From contig JAULSN010000002.1 in NCBI GenBank assembly GCA_033439765.1, positions 496,001 to 560,000 on the forward strand: a stretch of DNA of 64,000 nucleotides, read 5' to 3'. A program made the position numbers and the translations under genes. Origin of the DNA: Lasiosphaeria ovina (Eukaryota; Ascomycota; Sordariomycetes; Sordariales; Lasiosphaeriaceae). Within the stretch, counting starts at the first letter, position 1. Each line of letters opens with the position of its first letter. The notes below the pieces were generated by a model. That model worked only from the letters and a program-made list of their open reading frames with translations. It had not been told where the DNA came from and did no database searches. Of the stretch, positions 1 through 11,280 are shown one piece after another.

Positions 1-2
1 TG

Positions 3-359
3 TGGCGCGCCGACTATGAACTGGTGCTTGGTACATTTCGCGAGATAATTGCCCTTGACCAGGGTCAAGGGCCCAGCTTTAAGCTGCTTCTTACTAGTCC
101 GGCCTCGTGCCGCTGGTTGGGAAACTTTGCTCTTGAGAGACAGAAGATTAGCCTTCGGAACCTGGACACCGGGCGTGTAAAGAACGAACGCGTTGGACCC
201 CGAAACGCGCTGCGTCCTGGAACGGGCAGGGCGAAGACTATGGCCGCGACGAGCACTGGTAGCGGGTTGGGCAGCGGGTTTGGTGAGGAGTCCGATATAG
301 AGAAGGACGAAGGTTATCCCTGGGCAAATGAGGGGTATGACCGGAGGTCTTCAGCGTGA
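3..359 (+). CDS. 3' end of an unknown protein-coding gene (partial)
   Basis: An open frame enters at the left edge and runs 118 codons to a TGA. Its first half reads like a folded domain (TFREIIALDQ, then a stretch rich in L, S and R around GNFALERQ). The last 40 residues are low-complexity, rich in Gly, Ser, Glu and Asp, as is common at protein C-termini. No family is recognised. The start lies outside the window, so length and domain content are unknown. It could be a chance open frame, because GC-rich fungal DNA often stays open for 100 codons. The next gene starts 470 bases downstream on the same strand. Confidence 0.4.
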   Translation, partial: WRADYELVLGTFREIIALDQGQGPSFKLLLTSPASCRWLGNFALERQKISLRNLDTGRVKNERVGPRNALRPGTGRAKTMAATSTGSGLGSGFGEESDIEKDEGYPWANEGYDRRSSA

Positions 360-826
360 TGGTATTTGAAATAGAGATCTCCTGACGTGTTGGCGTGTAT
401 CAGTGTTTTAAGATCAATTTAGGTAGTTGGATTTTTGGCTTGGATTTGACAAATTTCCTCGGATAGATGTACTCTGGAACCACGAGGAACCGTGTGTTAC
501 ACGTTTCGAAGTTCACTCGTGATACCAGCAAGCGGGCTTCAAGATGACGCCTCGAACTTTTTATTATATGCTCTTGTAGAACAACGTCCAATACTCATCT
601 ACCAAGCTCATGAACTGATAGAAGCGCCTGCAATAGCCTCGGGCAGTTGCAAACCTAGTTTGTATGTGGGCTTGGGAAGGTTCCATGTGGCTGAACCACG
701 ACCGGGGGACCTCTCCGCTACGCGGTTGAGACTTGGAGACACCCGCCTTGGCCTAAAAATCAAGGTTTGAAGCCTGGTAGCTCTTATTTCTGTCCTTGCG
801 TCGTCTTTTTTATTCCATGAACCGCG
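360..826. other. Intergenic, no gene seen
   Basis: Short open frames here have no recognisable content or codon bias. The stretch probably holds the 3' flank of the left-edge gene and the promoter of the Fic relic. Confidence 0.5.
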
Positions 827-1851
827 ATGTCACTCTCCGCGCCATCACCAATAATGACAGATTTCGTGCAATCGCTGCGTATCAAGTTACAAGCTATCCT
901 CCCGGATGGCTCAATTTATGCAGGAGAGGCGTCATTCGCTATCTCTATGGCTGACGAATATGACTATAACATCCTTGGCGACGATGACGACCAGGATGAT
1001 CTTCACGGAGAGTTCGTCAAGCTTTCGGTCAACCTGGCTCAAAATCTGCAGTCCCGGCCTCCAGATGCGATGGATGGATCGCTCGCTGAAAGTGATGAGT
1101 ATTTGCTCACCGGTAATGCCACTATCTCATTCTGACACGCTAATAAACCGTTTCAACTGACAATTCCAGCACTTTCGAGGATGGTGGTGGCTCCAACTTT
1201 ATAGAGTCTGCCGACGCCGGCCTCGACATCACGACTAAGATCTGCCACTCGATCTTCAAGGGTGAAGCAGTATGAGGTTGTACAGCACGCAATGGCGAAG
1301 ATTCACACATCATGGAGAATATCTATCTCCGGGGAAAGAACCTCAACGAGCAAACCATTCTCGAGACACACGGCATCCTCACGAAAGGCATTGATACAGA
1401 CCAGGGGTACAGCTGGACGCAATACAGCGGTGTCTACCGTCAGGTCTCAGTCGTGGCCGGGCTCCATGCTTTCCCTCGAGCCGATCAAGTTCCTGCGGCA
1501 ATGCGTCGGATGATATGGTCGCTCAGCCACGATCTTCAGGCCGCTGCCAGAGAAGGGATCATCGACCCTATAGCGCTGACGTCGAAATACTGTCACATTT
1601 TTGTCAACGTCCACCCTTTTGTCGATGGGAACGGCCGTATGTGCCGCCTGATTCTCAGTTGCGCTTTTACTCAAATATGGTGGCCTACTGGTCTGCATCG
1701 GCGAGGAAGAGGGGACGCGTGAGGAATACTTGGGCATTGCTGCTCGCGCCAGCGAGAATATGGCGGCGCAGCAGGACGACTGGGATGCGGATCATGAGAT
1801 GGATCATAAAGGACTTGCGAGCTTCGTCCTTAAGCACGTGACAGAGAATTC
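827..1851 (+). pseudogene. Decayed Fic-domain gene
   Basis: Fic enzymes transfer AMP or related groups to target proteins. The core motif is intact here: HPFVDGNGRMCR at about 1612-1647, preceded by YSGVYRQ and ASKYCHIFVN, the usual lead-in of fungal Fic domains. The frame is broken. Exon 1 (827-1098) joins 1170 through a plausible 71-nt intron, though the donor GTATTT is weak. The frame then hits TGA at 1273. A helix piece reading EVVQHAMA sits in another frame at about 1274-1297, and the main frame resumes near 1312. About 30 residues normally found here are missing. A second one-base shift lies at about 1660-1670, just after the catalytic motif; the expected continuation (EEEGTREEYLGIAARASE) is one frame over. 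The family is certain; loss of function is inferred from the three lesions. Sequencing error is an alternative for single-base shifts but not for the internal deletion. Confidence 0.8.
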
Positions 1852-1860
1852 AAGCCTAAA

Positions 1861-2112
1861 AAAAGAAAGAAAATTCCGAACCCTAATAAGCGGTTTATAA
1901 TACTAGGGATCATATTACTAGGTAGCGAGGTTCCCGTAGAGCCTTAAGTTAAGGCTTAAATTAAGGCCTAAGTAGAGCCGTAAGATGAAGAGATAGAAGA
2001 AGAAGATGACGAGGAGGATGTTGTAGATAATAATATTCTACCCTCAAGAATGACTAGATCTAGGCGTGCAACTAGGGTGCCTACACGGTATATAGATCAA
2101 GCGATTAGCTAG
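1861..2112 (+). pseudogene. Stop-riddled frame with acidic and basic tail, possible transposon remnant
   Basis: The frame starting at 1861 gives a continuous-looking protein interrupted by four TAA codons between 1945 and 1983. These sit in a Val/Lys/Ala/Glu-rich repeat where CAA or GAA would fit. It continues through an acidic block (EEEDDEEDVVDN) into a basic segment (SRRATRVPTRY) and ends at TAG 2110. Basic segments like this occur in LTR-retrotransposon polyproteins, but no reverse transcriptase or integrase motif is present. The stretch is much more AT-rich than its neighbours. CAA-to-TAA changes would fit repeat-induced point mutation; this is inference. Confidence 0.3.
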
Positions 2113-2578
2113 CTACATTTTGCTACATTTTGCTTATAAATAGCTTCACGATTGATGTGCTACAGTTATTTAAAAATTTAGTATTTTAGTGTAAATCGTG
2201 ATCCGGGGGGGGGGGTGGAGGAGGGATAGTAGTTATTAGTAGGGCCAAGGTAAGTGAGACCTACAGAAGTTACATAACTTCGAGCGAGAGTAATAAGACA
2301 TGATAGAAGTCAGAAAATGACTTCTATAAACTAGGAAAAGAGATGAGTGAAACCCTCCTCTTGAAATTAGGACTGCGAGTACGTGGGAAGCTTCACGGAA
2401 AAGGAAGTATTATCGTGTCCTGTTCAGAGCTCAAGAGCAAAGTAGAATCCACTGGAGTGTGAACATAATCGAGATAGTTAGACACCGAGTTGATTCAAAT
2501 TCTAGCACCAGTAACCCCTCCGAGCATAGGATTGCAACTCGTAGGCTTATGCCCGGCAAACCTTCCCAAGAAACTCAC
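2113..2578. other. AT-rich intergenic with an 11-G run
   Basis: No gene is seen. A run of 11 G lies at 2205-2215 and may be a length-variable site. The right part probably contains the 3' flank of the next minus-strand gene. Confidence 0.5.
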
Positions 2579-3246
2579 TCATCGTTTGGCCTGCGTGAGA
2601 AAAAACGGGAAAAAAATAACGAAATAATAGTCTGCCATCTCCGATTCTGGCTCATCCTCAAACACCAGCTCACCAGACGCCTTGGCCTCGTCGCGCTTGA
2701 CGGGCTCCTCCTCGGGCTTGTCGGTCATGGTGGTGTCTTCCTCGGCAGCTTTGGCACCAACACCAGCCCCAGTCCCAACCGAAGTCCCAGCCGCCTTGCT
2801 ATCGCCGTCGTCGCCGCCGTCGCCACCTTTGGCCTTGACAGATCCGGCCTCGACCTTCTCACTCATGCCCTTTTTCTTTGGCCCAAACTCGGGGAAGTAG
2901 CCGAATTCGGAGAGGGCGGCTTCGTGGCCGGTTTTCTGGCAGCGGAACGGGGTCCACGGGTCCTCCCGCTTGGTCTGGGCGAGCCACTCGTAGGTCTGGT
3001 CGCTTGGGACCGCTGTGAGAAGGTTTGTTAGGATGATTGACCATGTAGAAAATGAATGTAATTCGGGGTTAATAGAAGATGGATGGCTTGGAGAGGAGGT
3101 GGTTGGCGTACTTCGGACAAAGCGGTTGAATTCGCGCTCGCTGTCGTCCGGGTTCTTCTTGGCCCCATAAATGTAGTCGGCGGCGGTGGTGATAGTGCTG
3201 GTAGCGGTTTGTTTTTGTCTGCTGGAGATTGGAGAGAGGCGATCGC
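2579..3246 (-). CDS. Small two-exon gene of unknown function, start unresolved
   Basis: The last exon (3012 down to 2579) joins an upstream exon (ending at 3112) through a 99-nt intron with donor GTACGC and acceptor CACAG. The joined frame reads AADYIYGAKKNPDDSEREFN, then RFVRTVPSDQTYEW, then a segment ending EFGYFPEFGPKKKG. A Gly/Ala/Asp/Glu-rich disordered tail of about 70 residues follows. The folded part has good codon use and clean splice signals, so I take it as real. No in-frame ATG exists between the upstream stop near 3327 and the exon. The start must lie in an unseen 5' exon, perhaps joined at the AG near 3225, or the 5' end is lost. No family is recognised. Confidence 0.5.
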
Positions 3247-3249
3247 GGA

Positions 3250-3943
3250 CGCGGGCGGAAGCAGAAAGGTATTGTGGTGAATAGAGATTCGAGAAGATGA
3301 GGTAGCAGCCGCGGCCTGGAAGTGCTTAAAGGAAAGCGTTGGCGTCTCTACTGCGGGATGTGAACGGTCGGCTGGTGAAATTAAAATTATTAAATGTCAA
3401 ATCAAGCGTAGGACCTTAGTCAAGAAACGAAATCGTGCACAGTGTTATTCACGGTGTTAATTAGTTCGGACGACGGGAATATCTCAGTAAGGTAAGATAG
3501 GTGCGTGTAACCCTAGCTGCCTATGCTGAAAAGTGAGCCGTTTGTGAACCTGGCCTGGACGGCCGTGTGTGGGGGCTAATTTTGGGGTCTCTGCACTGAA
3601 GAGCTTCAATGTGGCTTGCCAAAACCCAGTTGGAATTCCAAGACTCTTCGCAACATGGGTTTAATGAAGTATGTTAACACTGAAGTAAAGAGGTATAGCT
3701 CAATCTCAAGGAGGAATGCTTAAATATAATACCAATTATGCTAAAGGCGGCATCTATTTTAGTCAAAGTTTCATGGCGTTCTCACGGGTTAGACCAAGCT
3801 GAACATCAATATGCGTGAATAGGGTCTCGTTTTTTACGTTTGTCACTGCTATATTGACATGGTTGGTGCCGGTAGACGGTGCTATATGTACGCTGGCTGA
3901 GTCTAATCTCATGGTCGAAAATCCAACCTAGGTAGGTACCCAA
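3250..3943. other. Intergenic between two minus-strand genes
   Basis: No open frame of substance is present. One copy of the recurrent CCTAGGTAGGT palindrome lies at about 3926-3938, next to the terpene synthase stop. Confidence 0.5.
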
Positions 3944-5353
3944 TTAGACGGCCGTCGGAAAGCACGAGGTCAACCACTCAGCATTAGGAGACTCGTCCCC
4001 CATCATATCCCTGACCCAGTCAAACAGCTCAAAGGTGCGATAGCGGGGGCTCTGGAAGTACCATGCTATCTCACCTCGCTGGTGCGTCTCCCACAGCTTG
4101 AGCGCCAGCGCCTTCATGACCTCGTCGCGGCTTACCTCCATCTCATCCTCAGGCCCCTTGAGCATATCAACGAGCTCAGCAATGCTATACGTATGTCCAT
4201 CGGGGGCGTAGCGGGCGGCGAGCGTGTTGGGCCGCAGCAGGCGGTTGATGCGGGCAGCAGCAACAACGATCTTGCCGTAGAAGTCGTCGAACGTGTCGCG
4301 CAGGCACCAGCCGCCGTCGGGCGCCGAGCCGGGCATGCCGATGAGGCGGCGCTCTTTGGTCAGCAGGGCCATGGCCGACGTGGTGTCGTCGGCGAGCAGC
4401 TCCTTGGCAAATGACAGCACGTCGTTGACGGCCAGGATCACGGTCCGCAGCTCCGGGACGGCCGTCACCCACAGCCACGTCGGCACGTCGACGCCGCCCG
4501 GCGCCCGGAAGCTCGTGATGGCGTACACCTCGGCCACCGCCGACCGCTCGCGCAGCCACAGCGGCCAGCCGTGCGGCACGAGGTAGTCGTTGTTATAAGT
4601 GCCATCTGCTGCTGCTGCCGCAGCGACGCGGTCGTTGTCCAGCGGCAAGGGGATGTCGAAGCCGCGCTCGTGTGCCAGCTTCCGCTCGGCGTCGTCCTTA
4701 GCGCGCTCGGCGCCGGCGTCCTTGATCAGAAAGTACTTTGCCTGGTCCCGCTGGATGTGGTACTCGAGGGCGCAGCCTTCGATGTAGAGCGTGCACGAGT
4801 GCAGCAGCATGTTGCTGGCCAGGGGATCGGACAAGTGGCGCGCGAGCTCCAGCGACGCCTTGCGATACAGCTCGAGCCAGATGCCGTGCAGGCCCGCCGA
4901 CGGCGAGTCCAGGCTTCCGCGCTCGAGTGTGTTGAAGAGAAACCCTTCGGCCTGCTTGGCCATGCCGGCGTCCTTGTCGATCATATCGTCGAGATAGAGG
5001 CTGATGCTTCCGTACTTGACCATAGACACCTTAGTCTCGAAGTCGCCTCCCTCGTACACGCGCTCCGTGTACATGAGGCCGGAGTCGGCGGCGGCGAGGA
5101 ATCGCTTGTTGACGGGGCCAACTAAGGGCTCGAGCTCGGATTTGATCCAGTCGATGGTGCGGCGGCGGAGGACGGGGTCGACGGGCTGCGGCTTCCACTT
5201 GACGCCCATGTCGTCCATCAGACTGCGGCAGATGTGGCTGGTGGCAGCTATAATGTCTTGTTTCTGCTCGTGCGACAGGCCTTCGACGGTTGTGACGTCC
5301 AAGGCGGAGAACTTGCCCAGATGGGCTAGGAGTGGTCCAGTTGCGTGGGACAT
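3944..5353 (-). CDS. Trichodiene-synthase-like sesquiterpene synthase
   Basis: This class I terpene cyclase of the TRI5-like family would convert farnesyl diphosphate to a cyclic sesquiterpene in the cytosol. Seen in the sequence: an Asp-rich metal motif LYLDDMIDKDA (residues 120-130 counting from MSHATGPLL) and the second metal motif NDVLSFAKE (310-318), which fits the N-D-x-x-S-x-x-x-E pattern of this family. Helical segments before and between them are typical of the fold. The protein is 469 aa, longer than TRI5 enzymes (about 375-390). Part of the excess is an Ala/Asp-rich insert at about residues 210-255. The frame is open up to 5473, but a TATATA box at 5497 leaves too little room for that start, so I prefer the ATG at 5353. 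The single uninterrupted exon also fits a functional gene. The product cannot be predicted from sequence. The monooxygenase at 11.3 kb and zinc-finger gene at 8.4 kb are possible partners. Confidence 0.88.
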   Translation of the reverse strand: MSHATGPLLAHLGKFSALDVTTVEGLSHEQKQDIIAATSHICRSLMDDMGVKWKPQPVDPVLRRRTIDWIKSELEPLVGPVNKRFLAAADSGLMYTERVYEGGDFETKVSMVKYGSISLYLDDMIDKDAGMAKQAEGFLFNTLERGSLDSPSAGLHGIWLELYRKASLELARHLSDPLASNMLLHSCTLYIEGCALEYHIQRDQAKYFLIKDAGAERAKDDAERKLAHERGFDIPLPLDNDRVAAAAAADGTYNNDYLVPHGWPLWLRERSAVAEVYAITSFRAPGGVDVPTWLWVTAVPELRTVILAVNDVLSFAKELLADDTTSAMALLTKERRLIGMPGSAPDGGWCLRDTFDDFYGKIVVAAARINRLLRPNTLAARYAPDGHTYSIAELVDMLKGPEDEMEVSRDEVMKALALKLWETHQRGEIAWYFQSPRYRTFELFDWVRDMMGDESPNAEWLTSCFPTAV

Positions 5354-5496
5354 ATTTCCGCCTGGGATGTGGAAGTGGTGGTGGTGACGAGGTAGATCAA
5401 GCCCGAGAGAGGTATGCGTTAGATACAGAAAAGATTGAGCAGTGAGCGCTGAGGAGTCTGGAGTGCAAGTCAAGGTCGAGGCCGAGGGAACAAGAA

Positions 5497-5502
5497 TATA
5501 TA
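5497..5502 (-). promoter_or_regulatory. TATA box of the terpene synthase gene
   Basis: The TATATA lies 144 bases upstream of the chosen ATG (5353). Transcription about 30 bases downstream would give a leader of roughly 110 bases. It is only 24 bases from the alternative ATG at 5473, which argues against the longer protein. Confidence 0.5.
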
Positions 5503-8428
5503 TGCCATGTCTCTGCGATTATGAGCTTGCAGGTCCTTTGCCCCTCGGATACGTGAGTGGTTATCTTTGTTTTTTAACAGCCTGTAACCGTTGTAACGCG
5601 GACAAGCGTATTGTTTGGCGCTATTGTGGGACAAGCGATTTTTCGAAGGAGGGAGTGCCCTTTGGCATCAACTTGGTGGCGGGGCTGAGGGCAGGTCATG
5701 TGGTGGGCTACAAGTCATTTCTTCCTGATCGATATCTGAGAAAAGCTGTTGTATATAGGGTATCTACTCGTGACACAAGTGTCTGAAGACGGCGTTCTCG
5801 TCCCAAAGCCGAGGCTCAACAACTTGAACTTTCAGCTCGAGTTGCTAACCAGACTGAACTGAGGTGTAATCTCAGCCATGTACGTCCAAGAAATACACGC
5901 AATAACGAGCCTGTATAAGAACAAGCAACCTCAATGGACATATTGTTGTGAAGTTCCAGACTATCAACCTCCAGGGGGCTTGAAGCTATATTTCGTCTAC
6001 TTAAGGAGAGACTTCTATAGTTAAATTCATCACAAAGTGAATACAGGTATTCACCGCGGTATAGCAGAAAGTCAAATAATCGAACGGCACCGACAGGGCC
6101 GACTCACGAACCTTACTACCGCTATATAAGATCCATGCTTTTGCACAAGGCACATAAAGCGCAGCAAATGTCTGTTCGCACAGGATCGCTTAGGATTATT
6201 CCTCAAACAAGCGCGAACTATTTGTTAATACTATCAAAGAAGCGCCTTTGTCTACCTACCCACCTAATATCTGCTATTAAATTCCACCTACGATAATAGA
6301 GAAAAGAAGGCTGTTTATGGATGGGGCTGAATAAGGTATTTATTGAGGTAAGAGATTTATTTCATGTTGTCTTGGAGATAGAGAGGAAGAGAGTTGTTGA
6401 CATTTGTAATTACAGCTTCTTCATCGCTTCGACCTCTCCGTGGTGGATCACACCATCGCTTGGTCATCGACCTGCGCCACCATCTTTATGGTGTAGAACT
6501 TTTGGATCAAGGCCGAGCGGCGGAACCTGGTGGGTGCCAGGGCATTCTGAGAAGCTTGCTCGGGGACGTACGAGCGAAGGCTACGTGATTGTTGAAAGCC
6601 TTGACTGTGGTCGTGTGCTTGGTTATTCGTTAAAGGTCCGGTGAAGGTTATGAACTCGAGTTTCTCATACGCCCTTGCGCGTGTTCATCCCAGCTGTTAT
6701 AGGCGCCGAAGAAGCTTGCAGCTCCTACATCAAAGACCTAGTGGTATCATAAACTATGTTACCAGGTAAATTACATAGCTACTTATAGGTTTCCAAGGGA
6801 ACAATGCCCTAATTTAAAAAGAAAAGGAATAACAATGTTAGATCGTTATATAATATTAGTAAGAAACTCACTGGAACTTTTGTTTTAAGCGGATATTAAC
6901 TTAAGTCGAGGCCTAAGTTTCTAAGACGAGTTGGCATACCTACCTACCTATACGGAGCGTGGTTAGGACTGCCGTGAATTTCCCACTCGTAGATCCATCG
7001 CCTGCCTCCCGCCATATACAGCCAACCCAGACGTCAGCAATGCCCATAGCCAATACCAAATGAGTCAAGTTTATATAATGTTGTAGAGGTTGCAAGCAGA
7101 TGGGCCCTATTACCCGGAGTCCCAGGCAACTGCTGTCTATTTTGTCTGCCGGTGTAACTGTAGCCCGTTGCACAATGTCGGTGTTGGATTGAGACAAAAG
7201 CTAGCCTTGCCAGGCGCAACACGTCGCTGTGCTATCTACAAATTCATGCACTACCGCGAGTCTTTTGATAGAAAGATGGCGTCGCAAGTGGCGAGGCGAA
7301 CCACCCAATCCAGACGAGTTGAGAAAGCGATGTCGGAAATTGGGGCCTGTATTGGCGGCGGTGGGTGGTTTGTGGCGTGAAACTGGACGTCGCAGAGCCC
7401 GATGTAGGTACTCCGTAGATAGGGCTGCAAGGAGCGGTGAGTCTTCATGCGGGAGCTACTCACTTATGTTTCTCCACACCTTGGCGAGTGCCGCCGGGAT
7501 TGCGTCGGGTGGCTGTGATGGCCCAAAAATGCGAAAACTGCCTGCATGGAACGGTTACCTTAGTCGTTGACCTCTGACCCAAATACAACCCGCAAAGCTG
7601 TGCATCATTCATTGGCGGGCATGTCGGAGCTATGCTTCTCCACACCTTGGCGAGCGAATGCAAATATGCAAGGTAGGTACATAGATGGGCCCTACTTTCC
7701 TCTTCTGTGTCACCAACTTCGGTCGATTCAGCACGCTGGTCGGCCCCGGAGAAGCCATCTCCAACCAAGTGCCTACCATAAGCCTACCTTAGGTACTTAG
7801 GTTTCCAGGTTTTTTCCATCCATGTTCTAGCCCACCAAGAATGGACTCTTCTAGCCCGCATCCGAGCGTATTTTTGGGGGGCTATCACTGCCGCGCTTTG
7901 GCTGGGTACCACGACAGCTGAATGGAATGGGCCCCCCACCCCCCGATCACCTCTGATGGTTACTGGACACTGTAAGGTGGGCACATACGTAGTCGACCTT
8001 GGAACCACTCAGGGCTACTCTGATGGCTCCTTTGCGCCTGCAGATTGCGCCTGTGAACTGTGAAATAAGGTACCCACTTTCTTCCATTTTAGGTAGGCGG
8101 GTGTTCCGGGACTCGAGAATGACGCCCCAAATGTCGGTGGGCAGTGCCCAAATAGGAAATCTCAACGTTTATTTGCTGCCGCTTCAAATCTGAGAACAGT
8201 GTACACGAGCACCCTCTTTACTTTTCTCAGTCTTAAATTCCGGGCACGTCCACCCTCGTCATGTCATCCCCTTTTTGTCCCTTCATCTCTACAGCCACTG
8301 TATTTTCAAGGGTGCACTTGATGCCAGAGCTATATTCGCTTCACGACCCTAGACTTGTTCCTGGGTGAGACAAGACTGAATCCCAAACCAACAACAATTC
8401 GATCAGATCACACCATTGCGACTTTGCT
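5503..8428. other. Long intergenic region with short direct repeats
   Basis: No convincing gene is seen in 2.9 kb. A 19-base direct repeat (TTCTCCACACCTTGGCGAG) occurs at about 7468 and 7639, and a GATGGGCCCTA repeat at about 7099 and 7685. Several CCTACCTAGGTA-type motifs lie at 6936-6955, 7670-7680, 7785-7803 and 8071-8100. Codon use in the open frames looks random. Confidence 0.5.
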
Positions 8429-9277
8429 ATGGACCCAAGTGTGCCTGGATTCTTGGAGAAATTCCCTAGTTTCCCTCCATCACCATATGATGTGAATGGA
8501 ATTCCTCAGCATAATTCCAGTTTCGGCGAGTGGCTGTCATCAGTCCCGGGTCAAGATGACAGTACGGCTACAGTAATGTGGTCGGGGTAAGTACCTTCTT
8601 CACTACGCATCTTCTCCTTCTCTCGCTAATAGTAGCTCATTCCCATAGTTTCAACGCCCCTGAATCATCAGGACAACCGCCTCACGCCACAGTCGATGAT
8701 CATGTGATGCCGCTGTTGATCCGACAGCATGCTGCCGTGTATTACTGTGACATTTGTTTTGAAATTTTTGTCACTGTCGACCAGCTGATGTGCGTGCCCT
8801 TTACATCCGTTCCTTTCTGTCTATCTCTCCCCGGAGCTTCGTTCCATCTCCTAGCCCTCCATTTCTTCCTTCCTCCCGAATGACCTTGGCCGCACTTGCA
8901 ACAACTTACCCACTGTTTCGTCCTCCAGCAATCACCTTGTCACCCAACACGCAGGAGCGTCCTCTCATCCCGACAGGCCTTTCTTCTGCGGCCGTGCCGG
9001 CTGCGAGAGCTTCTTCAATCGCAAAAACTTTCGACGCCACCTGACCACTGCGGCGGCGCACTCGCAGGCCAAGTTTGGCTGTCGTTGCGGTCACGGCTCG
9101 GCCCGCAAGGACAACTTCCGCAAGCATTTTGAGCGGGGTACCTGTGAGGGGATCCTGCCGTACACCTGCCTCTGCGGATACACCATGGACAGCGAGGTTG
9201 ATGCTGCTGACGTGGCTTTCTGGCAGCACGTGAGACCCTGTGGCCGAGGCAGGAGAGGTAGGCCTCTGAAGACTTAG
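8429..9277 (+). CDS. C2H2 zinc-finger protein, three exons
   Basis: Exons are 8429-8586, 8649-8789 and 8929-9277 (donors GTAAGT and GTGCGT, acceptors CATAG and TCCAG). Together they give 215 aa. The first finger is CDIC, 12 residues, then HLVTQH; intron 2 splits it, and correct splicing restores its C-x2-C-x12-H-x4-H spacing, which supports the model. A second, looser finger follows (CGRAGCESFFNR...RRHL...H). A Cys/His cluster (CRCGHGSARKDNFRKHF...C) comes next, then a basic tail ending GRGRRGRPLKT, with a GRP core that could act as an AT-hook. The N-terminal 90 residues are Pro/Ser-rich. It is probably a nuclear DNA-binding protein. It stands between the terpene synthase and the monooxygenase and could regulate them, but nothing in the sequence proves this. 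Confidence 0.8.
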
Positions 9278-10089
9278 TTCTTCCTTCCATTGCTGTGAAA
9301 GGAAATGGTTGTCTCGCTGCCATTTTCAAGGAGTGTGTGTCTGTTCCGGGGATCGTGCGCGGCACATTGGGATTTGGGTTGTAGCTGATGGCGTGGACAG
9401 GACACCGTCGGGCGGGTGTATTGGAATGGGGTCGGAGGTATGGAAATTTGAATGATAGATGAGATTATGAAGCAACAAATCACGGGTTCCTTAACCTTCT
9501 AGCCTTTCATTACCGGTAGCATTGTCAATTTATTACTCACATATTCGGCGCGCAAACTGAGTGTATCTTGATTAGGTCACCTATCGTAAGCTATTGCTGC
9601 ACCAGCAGGTAAAACAGACGTCTGTTGCCTGGAGATCTGGGAAACAGTACTTGTATTGGCTGAGGCATCTGGGGGTTGGAACCAGACTTCGGTATTCAGC
9701 TTATCAAACCGCACCTTCCGCACTAGAATTTATACCGACCCGTCGCTAGCGCACTTTTTAATCACACCTCCCTAACTCAACTGGTTGTCACTGACCTGTG
9801 CGCTTCCACAGCTCCCGGTAGCCAAAACTTCACTTGCTTGGCCCTACCCTTGCCGCGATATTAGATTCTGTAAGAGCTTTGATTCTATTGGCACTCGAGC
9901 TGGCACTGACACGCACCAATAGCTCCTTGCTCCTCCCATTCTTTGCTTCTTCCCTCCTTCGCACCTGCCAGCTTCAGCACCGCATAGCTTGTCGCAAATA
10001 TCACTATCTCAGTATCCAGCCTTGCGTTTTCGGCCAAGTTCCGAATATAAAAAAAGAGATACAAAAAAGAAACACACGTTCCCACAAAA
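9278..10089. other. Intergenic; promoter of the 171-aa gene
   Basis: No gene is seen. The last 250 bases are rich in C and T and contain AATATAAAA at about 10045, 45 bases before the ATG at 10090. This is a typical fungal promoter layout. Confidence 0.5.
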
Positions 10090-10605
10090 ATGGACCAGAG
10101 CCCTTTCGCAAGAACATTCTCGTCCACCCGCAGCGAGTACGACAGCGGGAGCGACGGCGACCCGGAGTCAGCGGACAAGACACGCAGCGCCGCGAGCTCG
10201 GAAAAGGGGGGGTTTGAGACGAACAGCGCGTACGGCGGACCGGACGAGAAGAGCGTCGTGGCGGCGCTGTTCGAGATGGTGGTCATGATGTGCAGCGACC
10301 GGCCGGACCTGCGCCGCGAGCTGGCCACCAAGGGCTGGGCCTTGTGGGAGGCCCACTATAGGACGAATCGTGAGCGGGCAATCTTCAGCCGCGCCGCCGA
10401 GGAGCAGACGCTGCAGATCGCCTGGAGCTTCATCGAGACGTGGGCAGACGAGGACTGCGCGGCGAGGCTGTTCCTGCTCTTCCTCAAGGGCCGCGAACCC
10501 CACACCCCAGAGACGTCGCAGGCCCTGCTTTGGATGGTGGAGAGCTGGATGGAGCATGTCAGCGGCATCGTCCGGAGGGAGTTCGGCATACCGGAGCTGT
10601 TGTAG
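10090..10605 (+). CDS. Hypothetical 171-aa protein
   Basis: This is a single-exon gene with strong C/G third-position bias. Residues 1-55 are Ser/Asp/Glu-rich and probably disordered. Residues 56-171 look like an all-helical domain rich in Trp, Glu, Leu and Ala (AALFEMVVMM, then EAHYRTNRE, then IAWSFIETWADED). There is no signal peptide, membrane segment or known motif. A promoter-like TATA element lies just upstream, which supports a real gene. The family is not recognised. Confidence 0.6.
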   Translation: MDQSPFARTFSSTRSEYDSGSDGDPESADKTRSAASSEKGGFETNSAYGGPDEKSVVAALFEMVVMMCSDRPDLRRELATKGWALWEAHYRTNRERAIFSRAAEEQTLQIAWSFIETWADEDCAARLFLLFLKGREPHTPETSQALLWMVESWMEHVSGIVRREFGIPELL

Positions 10606-11280
10606 CGGGCTGGGGGATCAACGCAGTAACTAGTAACTGGGGGCTTCTATTTTTTTCTTCTCGTCTTTTCTTTTCTATTTGTCAGCGAATCAGCGAAGGA
10701 GCAGATGCTTGTTAGAGAAGGAGGTGGTGCTATACGGGGACAGGAGGACTACCAACTCGCCTAATTAGCATAGCACTAGATGATGACAAGCATCGACCCC
10801 AATACACCAAATTGCCCGAATTCAGTCTCAGTGAATCTGCCTGTCTACCTAAGTGAGGCTTGCTGCCGTAAGTTAGGACTTGTAACGGTTTAGAGGTTCA
10901 CATCCCGCCCTCTCCAACCCACCGGAACAAAGAGACGTGCCGCTGCTACATGCCCCTCGCCCTCGATGTTCCCCGCGTCAGAGTCGAGCTTTGCTTTTTT
11001 GGTTAGCCCCGCGTAAGCTGTGGCTTGAATGGGCTCGGATTAAACCCATGCAACCTAATTTGCACTCTATCTCCCTCAGGATGCGCTTGTCAAGGGTCTA
11101 AAAGGAACTTCACATATATTTTCACACCGCTCTCCGACCTAACCGGCGCAACTCGCTGGCCGGGCTGTGGCCCGTCTTCACAGAAACCCTCAGAGTACGG
11201 ATGGGCTATAATTAGTGGACTGCATCTTACCCGCAGAACGGATCTGTCCAAGGTCACCGGCTCAGCAGCGCTCATCGGCC
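10606..11280. other. Intergenic; promoter of the monooxygenase
   Basis: No gene is seen. A CTATAATTA element at about 11207 lies 74 bases before the ATG at 11281. Confidence 0.5.

Noticed and set aside
5354..5473. 40-residue N-terminal extension of the terpene synthase
   Set aside because: The TATA box at 5497 lies too close to the upstream ATG, and the extension (His-rich, no targeting features) is not typical of the family.
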